Assembly: GCA_000620185.1 (NCBI GenBank) | Contig: KK211086.1 | Coordinates: forward strand, 186,001-250,000 | Length of the DNA stretch: 64,000 nt | Reading direction: 5' to 3' | From: Geodermatophilaceae bacterium URHB0062 | GTDB taxonomy: Bacteria; Actinomycetota; Actinomycetes; Mycobacteriales; Geodermatophilaceae | Shown here: positions 41,556-49,770 of the stretch, piece after piece | Layout of the letters: each line of letters opens with the position of its first letter | Numbering within the stretch: the stretch's first letter is position 1 | Translations under genes and position numbers: made by a program | Notes under the pieces: model-generated | Databases searched by the model: none | Seen by the model: only the letters and a program-made list of their open reading frames with translations | Told to the model about the DNA's origin: nothing

Positions 41556-43396
41556 AAGGAGCCCTCGTCGACCTCCATGAGGGCGTTGTCGGTGTTCTCG
41601 ACGATCAGCCGCTCCGAGGTGAGCCGCGGCAGCACCTGCGTGGCGAAGAAGCGGGTCGCCGCGAGCTTGCCCTCGTAGAAGAGTCGGTCCTTCTCCGACA
41701 CCGCACCCGACAGCGCGCCGAGGGCCACCTCGGACTGGCGGATCAGCAGCCACGCGGTGATCAGGTCGCCGGTGGCCAGCAGCAGCCGGGTGGTGTTCTG
41801 CGCGACCTTGTACAGCGCGGTCATGTCCTCCTGGGCGCCGGAGAGGTGGCCGAACATCGCGGTCAGCATCCCCTGCACGTCGGCCAGGGCCGTGGCCAGC
41901 AGCGCCCGCTCCTCCTTGAGCCGGCCGTTGCCCACCTCGGCATCGATGGTCGCCTGGATCTGGCCGGCCAGCCAGGTCAGCGCGACCCCGCCGTCCTTGA
42001 CGATCTTGCGGAAGAAGAAGTCCTGGCCCTGGATCGCCGTCGTGCCCTCGTAGAGGGTGTCGATCTTGGAGTCGCGGATGTACTGCTCGATCGGGTAGTC
42101 CTGCAGGTAGCCCGAGCCGCCGAGGGTCTGCAGCGACTCGGCGGTGAGCAGCTGGGTGGCCCGCTCGGAGCCGAAGCCCTTCACGATCGGGAGGAGCAGG
42201 TCGTTGACCCGCTCGGCGAGCGTGGCCTGCTCGCTCTCGCCCTCGCCGGCGGCCTGGGCGTCGATGACCTGGTCGCGGAAGCTCGCGGCGTACAGGCACA
42301 GCGCCCGCATGCCCTCGGCGTAGGACTTCTGCAGCATCAGCGAGCGGCGGACGTCGGGGTGGTGGGTGATGGTCACCCGCGGGGCGTCCTTCGACGTGGC
42401 GGTGAGGTCGGCCCCCTGGACGCGGGTCTTCGCGTAGTCCAGCGCGACCTGGTACCCAGCGGAGAGGGTGGCGATCGCCTTGGCGCCCACGAACATGCGG
42501 GCGTGCTCGATGACCTTGAACATCTGGGCGATGCCGTCGTGCACCTCGCCGACCAGCCAGCCCTGCGCCGGCACGTCGGTGGCGCCGAACGTCAGCTCGC
42601 AAGTCGTGGAGACCTTGAGCCCCATCTTCTTCTCGACGTTGGTCACGAAGGCGCCGTTGCGCTCGCCGAGCGCTCCGGTGGCGAGGTCGACGTGGAACTT
42701 GGGGACGACGAACAGCGACAACCCCTTCGTGCCCGGCTTCGCACCCTCGGGGCGGGCCAGCACGAGGTGGACGATGTTGTCGGAGAGGTCGTGCTCGGCC
42801 GACGTGATGAACCGCTTGACGCCGGTGATGTGCCACGAGCCGTCGGGCTGCTGCACGGCCGTGGTGGTGCCGGCGCCGACGTCGGAGCCGGCGTCGGGCT
42901 CGGTGAGCACCATCGTGGCGCCCCACTTGTGCTCGAGCATCAGCTCGGCCAGGCGCTTCTGGTCCGGCGTGCCCAGCTCGTGGAGGACGGCGGCGAACGC
43001 GGCCCACGACCCGTACATGAAGACGGCGGGGTTCGCGCCGAGCACCATCTCGAAGGCGCCCCAGGTCAGGGCGTGCGGCGCCCCGAAGCCGCCGAGCGCC
43101 TCGGGCAGGTCGAGCCGGTACCACTCGCCGTCCTCGATGGCGCGGACCGACTTCTTGAACGACTCGGGCAGCTGCACCGAATGGGTGGCCGGGTCGAACA
43201 CCGGCGGATTGCGGTCGGCGTCGACGAAGGAGGCGGCGATCGGCCCCTCGGAGAGCTTGCGGACCTCGGCCAGGACGCCGCGGGCGGTGTCGGCGTCCAT
43301 CTGCTCGAAGGGTCCCTTGCCGAACCGGTCCTTGGTGTCGAGGAACTCGAACAGGTTGAACTCGAGGTCCCGCAGGTTGGCGGTGTAGTGGTTCAC
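41552..43396 (-). CDS. Acyl-CoA dehydrogenase (FadE5-like)
   Basis: A 614-residue flavoenzyme of fatty-acid beta-oxidation. The N-terminal domain starts '[20 protein letters not shown]', as in long FadE5-type dehydrogenases. '[20 protein letters not shown]' is the FAD-site strand, and the catalytic base is in '[20 protein letters not shown]'. A C-terminal extension of about 150 residues is normal for this group. GTG 43396 follows GGAGCACC. A near-perfect 27-bp palindrome lies 36 bases upstream, so it is probably under a TetR-family repressor. Specificity for long or broad acyl chains is inferred. Confidence 0.92.
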   Translation of the reverse strand: MNHYTANLRDLEFNLFEFLDTKDRFGKGPFEQMDADTARGVLAEVRKLSEGPIAASFVDADRNPPVFDPATHSVQLPESFKKSVRAIEDGEWYRLDLPEALGGFGAPHALTWGAFEMVLGANPAVFMYGSWAAFAAVLHELGTPDQKRLAELMLEHKWGATMVLTEPDAGSDVGAGTTTAVQQPDGSWHITGVKRFITSAEHDLSDNIVHLVLARPEGAKPGTKGLSLFVVPKFHVDLATGALGERNGAFVTNVEKKMGLKVSTTCELTFGATDVPAQGWLVGEVHDGIAQMFKVIEHARMFVGAKAIATLSAGYQVALDYAKTRVQGADLTATSKDAPRVTITHHPDVRRSLMLQKSYAEGMRALCLYAASFRDQVIDAQAAGEGESEQATLAERVNDLLLPIVKGFGSERATQLLTAESLQTLGGSGYLQDYPIEQYIRDSKIDTLYEGTTAIQGQDFFFRKIVKDGGVALTWLAGQIQATIDAEVGNGRLKEERALLATALADVQGMLTAMFGHLSGAQEDMTALYKVAQNTTRLLLATGDLITAWLLIRQSEVALGALSGAVSEKDRLFYEGKLAATRFFATQVLPRLTSERLIVENTDNALMEVDEGSF

Positions 43397-43432
43397 GCGT
43401 GGTGCTCCCTGCTCCGTGCCGGTGGTCGGCCG

Positions 43433-43459
43433 TTACCGGCGAGTGCTACTCGCTAGTAA
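43433..43459. promoter_or_regulatory. 27-bp palindromic operator upstream of the acyl-CoA dehydrogenase gene
   Basis: A TTAC...GTAA outer pair and a perfect GCGAGT-AGC-ACTCGC core form a 27-base site with only two mismatched positions. It lies 36 bases upstream of the dehydrogenase start. The size and symmetry suit a TetR-family dimer pair controlling fatty-acid genes, but no such regulator is adjacent here (the TetR gene at 44783 is 1.3 kb away). Confidence 0.75.
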
Positions 43460-43546
43460 CCACGCTATTACCGACCAGTAGCAAGGAACAAGTGGGATGC
43501 GCGCGACACGCCCACACCGAGGGATGCAGATCGGTGAGCAGGTGAT

Positions 43547-43996
43547 TCAGCGGTTGCGGCGCCTCGCGCGCATGACCGTCCCCGCCAGGGCGACCAGCAG
43601 CCCACCCAGCCCGGCCGCGATGAGCAGGGCCAGCACCAGGGGCGCCTGAACGTCGGTGAACACCAGGCTGATGTCGACGGTCTGGGTGTTGAACACGACG
43701 AAGAGGACCAGGACCACCGTCACGAACAGGAGCAGTGCCAGGGCCAGCGTGCGGCCGATGGCGCGACCGGCGCTCCGCGGCCGCATGGCGGTGCCGGCAC
43801 CCGGCGCGGGAGCGGTCGGACCTCCTGCTGCGAGCGGCCCGTTCGACCCGGCGGGTTCGTGGGACAGGCCACTCGGCGAGGTGCTGAGGGGGTCGGTCCT
43901 GTGGGGGTCGGTCCTGTGGGGGTCGGTCCTGTAGGGGTCGGTGCTGAGGGGGTCCCTGCCGGGGGCCCCGGCCGGACGCGGTTCGGGTGCGGTCAC
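43547..43996 (-). CDS. LapA domain membrane protein with repetitive N-terminus
   Basis: A 149-residue protein. The C-terminal half has two membrane spans with the LapA (lipopolysaccharide assembly protein A) pattern 'VLFVVFNTQTVDISLVFTDV' and 'APLVLALLIAAGLGGLLVAL'. The N-terminus carries five copies of a five-residue unit ('DPLSTDPYRTDPHRTDPHRT' then DPLST), encoded by a 15-bp tandem repeat. Function in an organism without LPS is unknown; LapA proteins act as membrane adaptors elsewhere. It starts at GTG 43996. Confidence 0.75.
   Translation of the reverse strand: MTAPEPRPAGAPGRDPLSTDPYRTDPHRTDPHRTDPLSTSPSGLSHEPAGSNGPLAAGGPTAPAPGAGTAMRPRSAGRAIGRTLALALLLFVTVVLVLFVVFNTQTVDISLVFTDVQAPLVLALLIAAGLGGLLVALAGTVMRARRRNR
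43881..43954. repeat. 15-bp tandem repeat in the LapA-protein gene
   Basis: Five tandem units of 15 bases (GTCCTGTGGGGGTCG and close variants; the last is one base short) encode DPxxT pentapeptides. The two middle copies are identical, so copy number may vary between strains. Confidence 0.85.
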
Positions 43997-44044
43997 GCCC
44001 CTGAGTGTGGCGCGCTCCCGCCGTCGGCGGGGGTCACCGGTGCG

Positions 44045-44215
44045 TCACTGCGCGTCGGGCTCGGTCTCCGCCGGCGGATAGCTCGGGCCTGCGACACCGC
44101 TCCCCGGACCCGGCTCCCCGTCCTGCGACTCGGAATCGCCGGGCGGGGCCGTCTCGCTGCCCAGCGGATTCGCGTCGCGCTCCGCTTCGGCGTCGTCCGG
44201 GTCCGGCATCGTCAT
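44045..44215 (-). CDS. Small acidic protein
   Basis: A 56-residue protein ('MTMPDPDDAEAERDANPLGS' and onward) with the same Asp/Glu/Pro/Gly-rich, disordered composition as the acidic proteins at 7901, 40826, 40990 and 48676. It opens with an Asp-Pro-Asp-Asp cluster. It has no strong ribosome site; the support is composition and the short gap to the next gene. Function unknown. Confidence 0.45.
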   Translation of the reverse strand: MTMPDPDDAEAERDANPLGSETAPPGDSESQDGEPGPGSGVAGPSYPPAETEPDAQ

Positions 44216-44333
44216 GCCCCGAGTCTGCGGCGCGTCCGGCTCTCCGGCGACCGGGGCGCACTTTCCCCGAACGTGCGGCCTGGCGCTCGATTCGGGCTGC
44301 ACCTTCCCCGAAGTTGCGCGGCGATCTCGGCCC

Positions 44334-44759
44334 TCAGTCGGCCAGGTCGGGCCCGGCCTCGTGGGCGGGGTGGCCCTTCGTCCGCTCGCGCTGCTTCATC
44401 CGCGCCTCGTACACGTGCCGGTCCCCGCCGGAGTACTCGTCGCGGGCTCGAGCGTCGAAGTCGCGGAACGTCGTCCAGTAGTTGGCGTCGTAGTCCTCGA
44501 CGATCTGGAACGTCCACCGGTCGGCGACGACGTTGCGGCCGACCAGTTCCCGGTCGAGGTCGTCGGCGAGCGCGGTGGCCCCGGCTTCTCGCAGGAGGTC
44601 GACGGCGTCCTGGAGCTCCTTGTCCGCCTTGCCGGTGAGCTGGTGGAAGCCGTAGAGCAGCCCGCGGGCCGCCTCCACGGTCTCGAGGGCCTCGGAGAGC
44701 TTGCCGAGCCCCTCCACGAGCGTGTCGTCGAGGTCTGGTCGGGTCCGGTCGTTCGCCAC
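44334..44759 (-). CDS. Conserved actinobacterial hypothetical protein
   Basis: A 141-residue soluble, helical protein. The N-terminal half ('MANDRTRPDLDDTLVEGLGK', 'LSEALETVEAARGLLYGFHQ', 'LTGKADKELQDAVDLLREAG') is a helical bundle; the second half ('RELVGRNVVADRWTFQIVED', 'YDANYWTTFRDFDARARDEY') carries conserved Tyr, Trp and Asp residues. I recognise the type but not a function. It starts at GTG 44759. It is immediately downstream of the TetR gene on the same strand (23-base gap). Confidence 0.75.
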   Translation of the reverse strand: MANDRTRPDLDDTLVEGLGKLSEALETVEAARGLLYGFHQLTGKADKELQDAVDLLREAGATALADDLDRELVGRNVVADRWTFQIVEDYDANYWTTFRDFDARARDEYSGGDRHVYEARMKQRERTKGHPAHEAGPDLAD

Positions 44760-44782
44760 CGGCCCATCCTGCGGGCTGACGG

Positions 44783-45436
44783 TCAGACGCGCGTCTCGGC
44801 GATGGAGATCAGCCGCTCGGCCAGCTGCCGGCCGTGCGCGGCCGGGCCGTCGGGACCCAGGAGGCCGCCGGAGAGGTACATGCCGTCGATGATCAGGTGG
44901 ATCTGTGCGGCGAGGTCGTCGCCACCGCCCGGCACGATCTGCTCGGAGAGCCGCTCCAGGCGGCTGTAGAGCTCGAACTTGTAGTCGGCGGCCGCGCTGC
45001 GGGCCGGGTGCTGCGGGTCGTCGTACTCGCTGCTGACGTTGTTGAACGGGCAGCCGCGGAAGCCGGTGCGGGTGACGTCCCGCTCGACGGCGTCGACGAC
45101 GGACAGCAGCGCGGCCCGGGGGTCACCCTGCAGCCGGACGAGCTCGGCGTCGATGAAGGCCAGCACGGTGGCGGCCTTGCGCGAGAGGTAGGCGCCGACC
45201 AGGTCGTCCTTGCTCTTGAAGAGCCGGTAGACGGTCATCTTGCCGAGGCCGGTCTCGCGGACCAGCTCGTCCATCCCGACGCTGCGCGAGCTGCGGCTGG
45301 CGAAGAGCCGTTCGGCGGTGTCCAGGACGATCGCCTGGCGCTCGGCGCGGCTGCGGCGAACCGGAGCCCCGGCGTCCGCGGCAGCGTGGGCGTCCGCGGC
45401 GAGGGCGTCGTCGGCGAGAGACAGAGCGGTGGTCAC
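44783..45436 (-). CDS. TetR-family transcriptional regulator
   Basis: A 217-residue repressor. The helix-turn-helix is 'AIVLDTAERLFASRSSRSVG', 'MDELVRETGLGKMTVYRLFK', 'SKDDLVGAYLSRKAATVLAF' (residues about 34-92). The C-terminal ligand domain has 'GFRGCPFNNVSSEYDDPQHP', a Cys-containing pattern of the TetR_C AcrR-like subgroup. Its own target is unknown. It starts at GTG 45436. The region just upstream up to 45600 shows no clear palindrome. Confidence 0.85.
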   Translation of the reverse strand: MTTALSLADDALAADAHAAADAGAPVRRSRAERQAIVLDTAERLFASRSSRSVGMDELVRETGLGKMTVYRLFKSKDDLVGAYLSRKAATVLAFIDAELVRLQGDPRAALLSVVDAVERDVTRTGFRGCPFNNVSSEYDDPQHPARSAAADYKFELYSRLERLSEQIVPGGGDDLAAQIHLIIDGMYLSGGLLGPDGPAAHGRQLAERLISIAETRV

Positions 45437-45601
45437 GGGAGCGATGGTGCACCTTGCCGTGACGGAGCGGTTCGCGGCACGCCGAGTGCGATGTTGCTCT
45501 GGGTGACGAGAGGCGCCCGGGCTACCCGGGACTCCGGGGGTAGCTGGTACCGATGTGACGACGGAGCGTGACCGGAGGCCGTGGTGAGGCTCTGGAACGG
45601 C

Positions 45602-45654
45602 CCTCCTGCAGGGTCCCGCCGCGAGCTTGCGAGCGGTGGGGGGCAGTGGAAGGA
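45602..45654. repeat. Dispersed intergenic repeat, copy 2
   Basis: This copy shares the CCTGCAGGG, CCCGCCGCGAGC, GCGAG and GGTGGGGGGCAG words in the same order with copy 1 at 24945, with roughly four-fifths identity by eye. It runs directly into a large stem-loop at 45655. Confidence 0.7.
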
Positions 45655-45703
45655 CCCCGTCCTCCTCACGCCTCGCAGGCTCGGCGTGAGCCTCGGGACG
45701 GGG
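45655..45703. terminator. Two-tier stem-loop, probable terminator
   Basis: An outer perfect stem CCCCGTCC (45655-45662) with GGACGGGG (45696-45703) and an inner perfect stem CTCACGCC (45665-45672) with GGCGTGAG (45683-45690) nest around a 10-base loop. It lies 3 bases beyond the stop of the small minus-strand gene at 45707-45844. Confidence 0.78.
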
Positions 45704-45706
45704 CCG

Positions 45707-45844
45707 TCAGTTCCGGCGGATGCGGCGGGGGTTGGCCAGCAGCCGCGCGACGCTCGCGGCCCCGGTCTCCTGGCTGCGGGACTCCTCCGCTTCGTGGGTC
45801 GAGGAGTCGGTGGTTACTCGTGCGTCGCGCTGCGTGTCCTCCAT
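45707..45844 (-). CDS. Possible 45-residue basic small protein
   Basis: The frame from ATG 45844 encodes 'MEDTQRDARVTTDSSTHEAE' followed by 'SVARLLANPRRIRRN'. The acidic N-terminus and Arg-rich end are unusual. The frame is followed at once by a stem-loop, which supports a short transcript. There is no strong ribosome site and no recognised family, so it could also be non-coding. Confidence 0.4.
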   Translation of the reverse strand: MEDTQRDARVTTDSSTHEAEESRSQETGAASVARLLANPRRIRRN

Positions 45845-45936
45845 GCGTCCAGCGTCCCCCCGCGCACCGCCCGGAAACAGACCCGAAGCGGTGATCTCCT
45901 GCACAGCGGGTGAGAGGTCGATCACGTCCGTGCAGG

Positions 45937-46821
45937 TCAGTGGGGGTGATGGCGGTCCGCGGGCACCGCCGCCGTGGCCACCCGGCCGCGTCGACCGGAG
46001 ACCCCGAGCACCACCAGCCACGCGAGCACGGCCAGGGTGACGATGAAGAAGCTGGGCGGCAGGTTGACCATCGTCGACAGCACCAGGCCGCCCCACACGG
46101 AGGCCAGCGCCAGTCCGACCGCGATCGCCGCCACCCGCACGGGACGGGCGGTCAGCCGCAGCGCCGTGGCCGCCGGGGTCACGACCAGGGCGAAGAGCAG
46201 CAGCGTGCCCACCACCTGCACGGCCATGGTGATGGTGAGCGCCAGCAGCACCACGAACGCGACACCCAGCGCCCGCACCGGCACGCCGCGGGCCTCGGCG
46301 ACGGCGGGGTCCACCGACGCGAACATCAGCGGCCGGGCGAGGACGGCGAGGGCCAGCACGACGGCGGCCGTGAAGGCGCCGAAGACCACGAGCTGGTCGT
46401 CGGACACCGCCAGCAGGTTGCCGAACAGCACTGACGTCGTCGTGCTGGCGTTGGCGCTCGCGAGCGAGGCGAAGAGAACGCCGAGCGCGGTGGCCAGCGC
46501 CAGGATCGTGCCCGTCGCCATCTCGCGGTCGGCCACCCGTCGGCCGAACACCCCGATCAACAGGCCGCCGCCCACGCAGAAGACGGCGAGGCCGAGCGTG
46601 ACCGGGACGCCGACGAGGATCGCCCCGGTCGCGCCCGGGAAGCCGATGTGGGCCAGGGCGTGCGCGGCGAAGGCGTTCTGCCGCGTGATGACGAAGTAGC
46701 CCAGCAGCCCGGCCGCGACGGCGACCAGCGAGCCGCCCACCAGCGCGTTGCGCAGGAAGGGGCTCTGCAGGACCTGCAGCCAGTTCGACTGGAACTCGAC
46801 CCCGGCGAGCGCGGCGATCAC
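45937..46821 (-). CDS. znuB: Metal ABC transporter permease (ZnuB-like)
   Basis: A 294-residue inner-membrane permease with eight or nine hydrophobic segments of the ABC-3 (ZnuB/MntB/TroC) family. The motif 'ARPLMFASVDPAVAEARGVP' is the typical cytoplasmic loop, and 'ITRQNAFAAHALAHIGFPGA' is the family N-terminal signature. It works with ZnuA and ZnuC to import zinc. GTG 46821 overlaps the znuC stop by four bases. Confidence 0.9.
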   Translation of the reverse strand: MIAALAGVEFQSNWLQVLQSPFLRNALVGGSLVAVAAGLLGYFVITRQNAFAAHALAHIGFPGATGAILVGVPVTLGLAVFCVGGGLLIGVFGRRVADREMATGTILALATALGVLFASLASANASTTTSVLFGNLLAVSDDQLVVFGAFTAAVVLALAVLARPLMFASVDPAVAEARGVPVRALGVAFVVLLALTITMAVQVVGTLLLFALVVTPAATALRLTARPVRVAAIAVGLALASVWGGLVLSTMVNLPPSFFIVTLAVLAWLVVLGVSGRRGRVATAAVPADRHHPH

Positions 46822-47642
46822 GCGCCGGCCTCGCGTGCGTTCTCCTGTTGGTGCACTGGATCCCGCCAGGCGGCCCGCGTGAACAGGTCGCCCTGCGCGG
46901 TCCGGACCACGCCGACCGGGGTGCCGTAGAGGTGGGTGAGCAGTTCCTCCTGCACGACCTCGCCGATCTCGTCGTGGTGCGGATGGCCGTCGAGCAGGTA
47001 CACGGCGTCGCTGAGCACCGGCAGCAGCGGGTTCAGGTCGTGCGCGACCACCATGATCGTGACGTCGCGGTCGCGGTGCAGGTCGCCGAGCAGGCGGACG
47101 ATCTCCTGCTGGTTGCGCAGGTCGAGGTTGGCCAGCGGCTCGTCGAGCAGGAGCAGTTCGGCGTCGTCGACGATCGCCTGCGCGATGGCCACCCGCTGCT
47201 GCTGGCCGCCGGACAGCTCCGACATCCGGCGCTCGGCGAAATCAAGGGCCCCGACCCGGCGCAGGGCATCGTCCACCTGCGCGCGCTCCGCCGCCGACGT
47301 CGGGCGCAGGCCGAATCGGCCGCCGGTGAGCCCGAGGGTGACCAGGTCCCGGCACCGGATCGCCTCGCCCAGAGCGGCGGTGTAGTTCTGCGGCACGTAC
47401 CCGATCCGGCGATTACCACGTCGCGGCGGGGCGCCGAGCACCTCGATGCGTCCGGACGACGGCGCGAGCAGGCCCAGCGCCAGCTGGAACAGCGTCGTCT
47501 TGCCGGCGCCGTTGGGCCCGATGACGCCGACCACCGCGCCGGGACGGACGGTGAAGGTCCCGTGTGACCAGACGGTCCGCCCGCCCCGCGCCACGCTGAC
47601 CCCCTCGAGGACCAGCGCCGGGGGTCGCCCGCCGGTCGTCAC
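46818..47642 (-). CDS. znuC: Metal ABC transporter ATP-binding protein (ZnuC-like)
   Basis: A 274-residue ABC ATPase. Walker A is 'GVIGPNGAGKTTLFQLALGL', the signature is 'RRMSELSGGQQQRVAIAQAI', Walker B is 'AELLLLDEPLANLDLR', and the H-loop is 'TIMVVAHDLNPLLPVL'. It powers the ZnuB permease. The start, GTG 47642, overlaps the stop of the binding-protein gene, so the three genes are translationally coupled. Confidence 0.93.
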   Translation of the reverse strand: MTTGGRPPALVLEGVSVARGGRTVWSHGTFTVRPGAVVGVIGPNGAGKTTLFQLALGLLAPSSGRIEVLGAPPRRGNRRIGYVPQNYTAALGEAIRCRDLVTLGLTGGRFGLRPTSAAERAQVDDALRRVGALDFAERRMSELSGGQQQRVAIAQAIVDDAELLLLDEPLANLDLRNQQEIVRLLGDLHRDRDVTIMVVAHDLNPLLPVLSDAVYLLDGHPHHDEIGEVVQEELLTHLYGTPVGVVRTAQGDLFTRAAWRDPVHQQENAREAGA

Positions 47643-48574
47643 GGGGTGCCGCTGAGCGCGTCGCTGAGCGCCTGCACCTGGCCGTACTGCCACGCGACGA
47701 ACGAACCGCCGACGTCGGTCGGTGATTCCGTCACCTCGACCACCGGCACGCCGGCCTTCTCGGCGGCGGCCCGCAGCCGCTCGGGCACGCTGCCGCTGGT
47801 CTGGGTGTTGTAGATGAGCACGTCGGCCGCGCCGTCGGCCAGCGCCGCCTCGAAGGCGGCCAGGTCGCCCGGTGCCGGATCGCTCTCGTTGCTCGCCGAC
47901 CGGCGGTAACCGGGAGGGGTGACGTCGGTCAGCCCCACCGCCTCGGCCATGCGGTCGTAGACGCCCTCGGTCGCGGCGAACGTCCGACCGGCGGCGACCT
48001 TTCGCAGGGCGTCCACGGCGGCCACGTAGCGCGCGATGTCCTTGTCCCACACGGCCCGGCGCCCGGCGAAGTAGCCACCGCCGTCCCCGGCGACGTCGAC
48101 GAGCGCCGCGGTGACGGCCGAGGCCACCTGCGGGACGATCGCCGGGTCGGCCCACAGGTGCGGGTCGGCGCCCTCGGCGGGAACGCCGGCCACCTCGGCG
48201 GCGTCGACCACGGCCGGTCGCGACGTCAGCGTCGCGAGCGCGTCGGACGCCCACACGTCGTAGTGGGCGCCGTTGACGACGACCAGGTCCGCCTGCGAGA
48301 TCGCGGCGAGGTCCGCGGTCCCCGCCTCGAAGTCGTGCGGGTCGATCGCGCCGGAGGAGACGATCGTGGTGACCTTCGCGCAGTCGCCGCCCAGGACGCG
48401 GACCAGGTCGGTCCACTGGCTCAGCGACACGACGACGTCGACGACGTCGGTGGGGCACGCCTTCGGGTCCCCGTGGGAGACGGCCGGACCGTCGCCGCCG
48501 GCTGCCGAGCAGGCGGAGACCCCGAGCACCAGACCGGCCAGGAGGGCCACGCTGTGCGTGCGGACGCGGGGCAC
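47639..48574 (-). CDS. znuA: Metal ABC transporter substrate-binding lipoprotein (ZnuA-like)
   Basis: A 311-residue surface lipoprotein with a lipobox in 'LLAGLVLGVSACSAAGG' (V-S-A-C). Metal-site segments are 'GAIDPHDFEAGTADLAAISQ' (His), 'EGADPHLWADPAIVPQVAS' (His) and 'AATEGVYDRMAEAVGL', where Glu stands at the usual third ligand. No His-rich loop is present. GTG 48574 follows GGAGGAGAG. A Zur-box-like site lies 20 bases upstream, so zinc is the probable metal. Confidence 0.9.
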   Translation of the reverse strand: MPRVRTHSVALLAGLVLGVSACSAAGGDGPAVSHGDPKACPTDVVDVVVSLSQWTDLVRVLGGDCAKVTTIVSSGAIDPHDFEAGTADLAAISQADLVVVNGAHYDVWASDALATLTSRPAVVDAAEVAGVPAEGADPHLWADPAIVPQVASAVTAALVDVAGDGGGYFAGRRAVWDKDIARYVAAVDALRKVAAGRTFAATEGVYDRMAEAVGLTDVTPPGYRRSASNESDPAPGDLAAFEAALADGAADVLIYNTQTSGSVPERLRAAAEKAGVPVVEVTESPTDVGGSFVAWQYGQVQALSDALSGTP

Positions 48575-48593
48575 GATGACTCTCCTCCGTTAC

Positions 48594-48608
48594 TGACAAT
48601 GATTATCA
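48594..48608. promoter_or_regulatory. Zur-box-like operator upstream of znuA
   Basis: TGACAATGATTATCA is a near-perfect 15-base palindrome (mismatched pairs at two positions plus the centre) and fits the Zur consensus TGAAAATGATTTTCA. It lies 20 bases before the znuA start, where zinc-bound Zur would block transcription. Its AT-rich centre stands out in this GC-rich DNA. Confidence 0.85.
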
Positions 48609-48675
48609 CCATCAGTATGGCGGACGAGAGTGCTCCGGGTTCCGGCGGTGCTCGCGCGGAGACGACGATGCCCCG

Positions 48676-48837
48676 TCAGGCGTCCGGGGCGTCGGCCCCC
48701 GTCCCGGCGTCGTCCCTGACGTCCTCGCCCTCGGCCGGCTCCTCCGAGTGCGGGGTGCGGCCGTCGGTCGCCTCGTCGCCGGGCGGGTCGCCCTCGGCGC
48801 GCTCGCTCGTGTGCGGGGTGCGTCCTGACTCGGTCAT
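48676..48837 (-). CDS. Small acidic protein with internal repeat
   Basis: A 53-residue acidic protein. The unit 'GRTPHTSERAEGD' is repeated as 'GRTPHSEEPAEGE' 20 residues later. ATG 48837 has a GAGGAGGA ribosome site at good spacing, the best of the tiny acidic genes here. Composition and length match the acidic proteins at 7901, 40826, 40990 and 44045. Function unknown. Its 3' end is 68 bases from the Zur box. Confidence 0.6.
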   Translation of the reverse strand: MTESGRTPHTSERAEGDPPGDEATDGRTPHSEEPAEGEDVRDDAGTGADAPDA

Positions 48838-48990
48838 CGCGCGTCCTCCTCGGTCCGACGGTGTCGGTGCGCCTGTGCCCGGCCGCCCGCCGCCGCAATC
48901 CCGCTCCGGCACGGAGGTGCGGCGGACGACGGACAGCGGCGATCATTGCCCGGTGACCGTCCTCAGGCCCCGACGGGCGGCCGGGGCGCC

Positions 48991-49698
48991 GTGATCGCAG
49001 GCGGCCTCCAGCGCAACGATCCGGCGCAGTACGACGCCCTGGCCGACGAGTGGTGGCAGCCCTCCGGTGAGTTCGCGGCGCTGCACTGGCTGGCCGCCTC
49101 CCGGGCCGAGCACATCCCGCCGGCCGCTTCCCATGGCGAGGTACTGGTCGACCTGGCGTGCGGCGGTGGGCTGATGGCCCCGCACGTGGCCCGTCTGGGC
49201 TACCGGCACGTGGGCGTGGACATCGGGATGCCCGGGCTCCGGCTGGCCCGCGACCACGGGATGCTGGTCGCCCGGGGGTCGGTCCTGCACGTGCCGCTCG
49301 CCGACGGCTGCGCGGACGTCGTCGTCGCGGGGGAGATCCTCGAGCACGTCGAGGACGACGTCGGCGTCCTGAGCGAGTGCGCCCGCCTGCTGCGACCGGG
49401 TGGTCGGCTCGTGATCGACGGCCTGGCCGCGGGCCGGCTGTCGGTCTGGATCAACGTGCACCTGCTGGAGCGGCTGCCGGGTGGACCGCCGCGGGGGTTG
49501 CACGACCCGGCGCTGTTCGTGGACCGGCAGCGGCTGCTCGCGGCCGCCGACCGGCTCGGCCTCGACCTGCGCCTGGTCGGCCTGCGGCCTTCGATGCGGG
49601 AGGCCGTGGCGTGGAAGCTCGGACGGCGCGACACGGTCCGCATGAAGCCGATCCGCTCCACCGCGGTGATCTTCGCCGGGTACGGCCGCAAACGATGA
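48991..49698 (+). CDS. Class I SAM-dependent methyltransferase (UbiG-like)
   Basis: A 235-residue methyltransferase. Motif I is 'VLVDLACGGGLMAPHVARLG', the acidic residue of motif II is in 'YRHVGVDIGMPGLRLARDHG', and 'VVVAGEILEHVEDDVGVLSE' is motif IV. The opening 'RNDPAQYDALADEWWQPSGE' matches UbiG-like O-methyltransferases. It is followed, 72 bases later, by a type III polyketide synthase gene; this pairing, as in srsA/srsB-type loci, suggests methylation of the polyketide product. GTG 48991 gives a standard N-terminus. Confidence 0.83.
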   Translation: MIAGGLQRNDPAQYDALADEWWQPSGEFAALHWLAASRAEHIPPAASHGEVLVDLACGGGLMAPHVARLGYRHVGVDIGMPGLRLARDHGMLVARGSVLHVPLADGCADVVVAGEILEHVEDDVGVLSECARLLRPGGRLVIDGLAAGRLSVWINVHLLERLPGGPPRGLHDPALFVDRQRLLAAADRLGLDLRLVGLRPSMREAVAWKLGRRDTVRMKPIRSTAVIFAGYGRKR

Positions 49699-49770
49699 GG
49701 CGGCGCAGGTCATGGCCCCGACGTACCGTCGGCACATGACGCCGAGCCCGCGCGCCGCGGAGACCAGCAC

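Noticed and set aside
43881-43954. Tandem 15-bp units as a CRISPR-like array
   Set aside because: There are no unique spacers; the units are contiguous and in frame with a protein.
45433-45669. Minus-strand frame of 78 residues upstream of the TetR gene
   Set aside because: It covers the dispersed repeat and has no ribosome site or domain; it is more likely non-coding.
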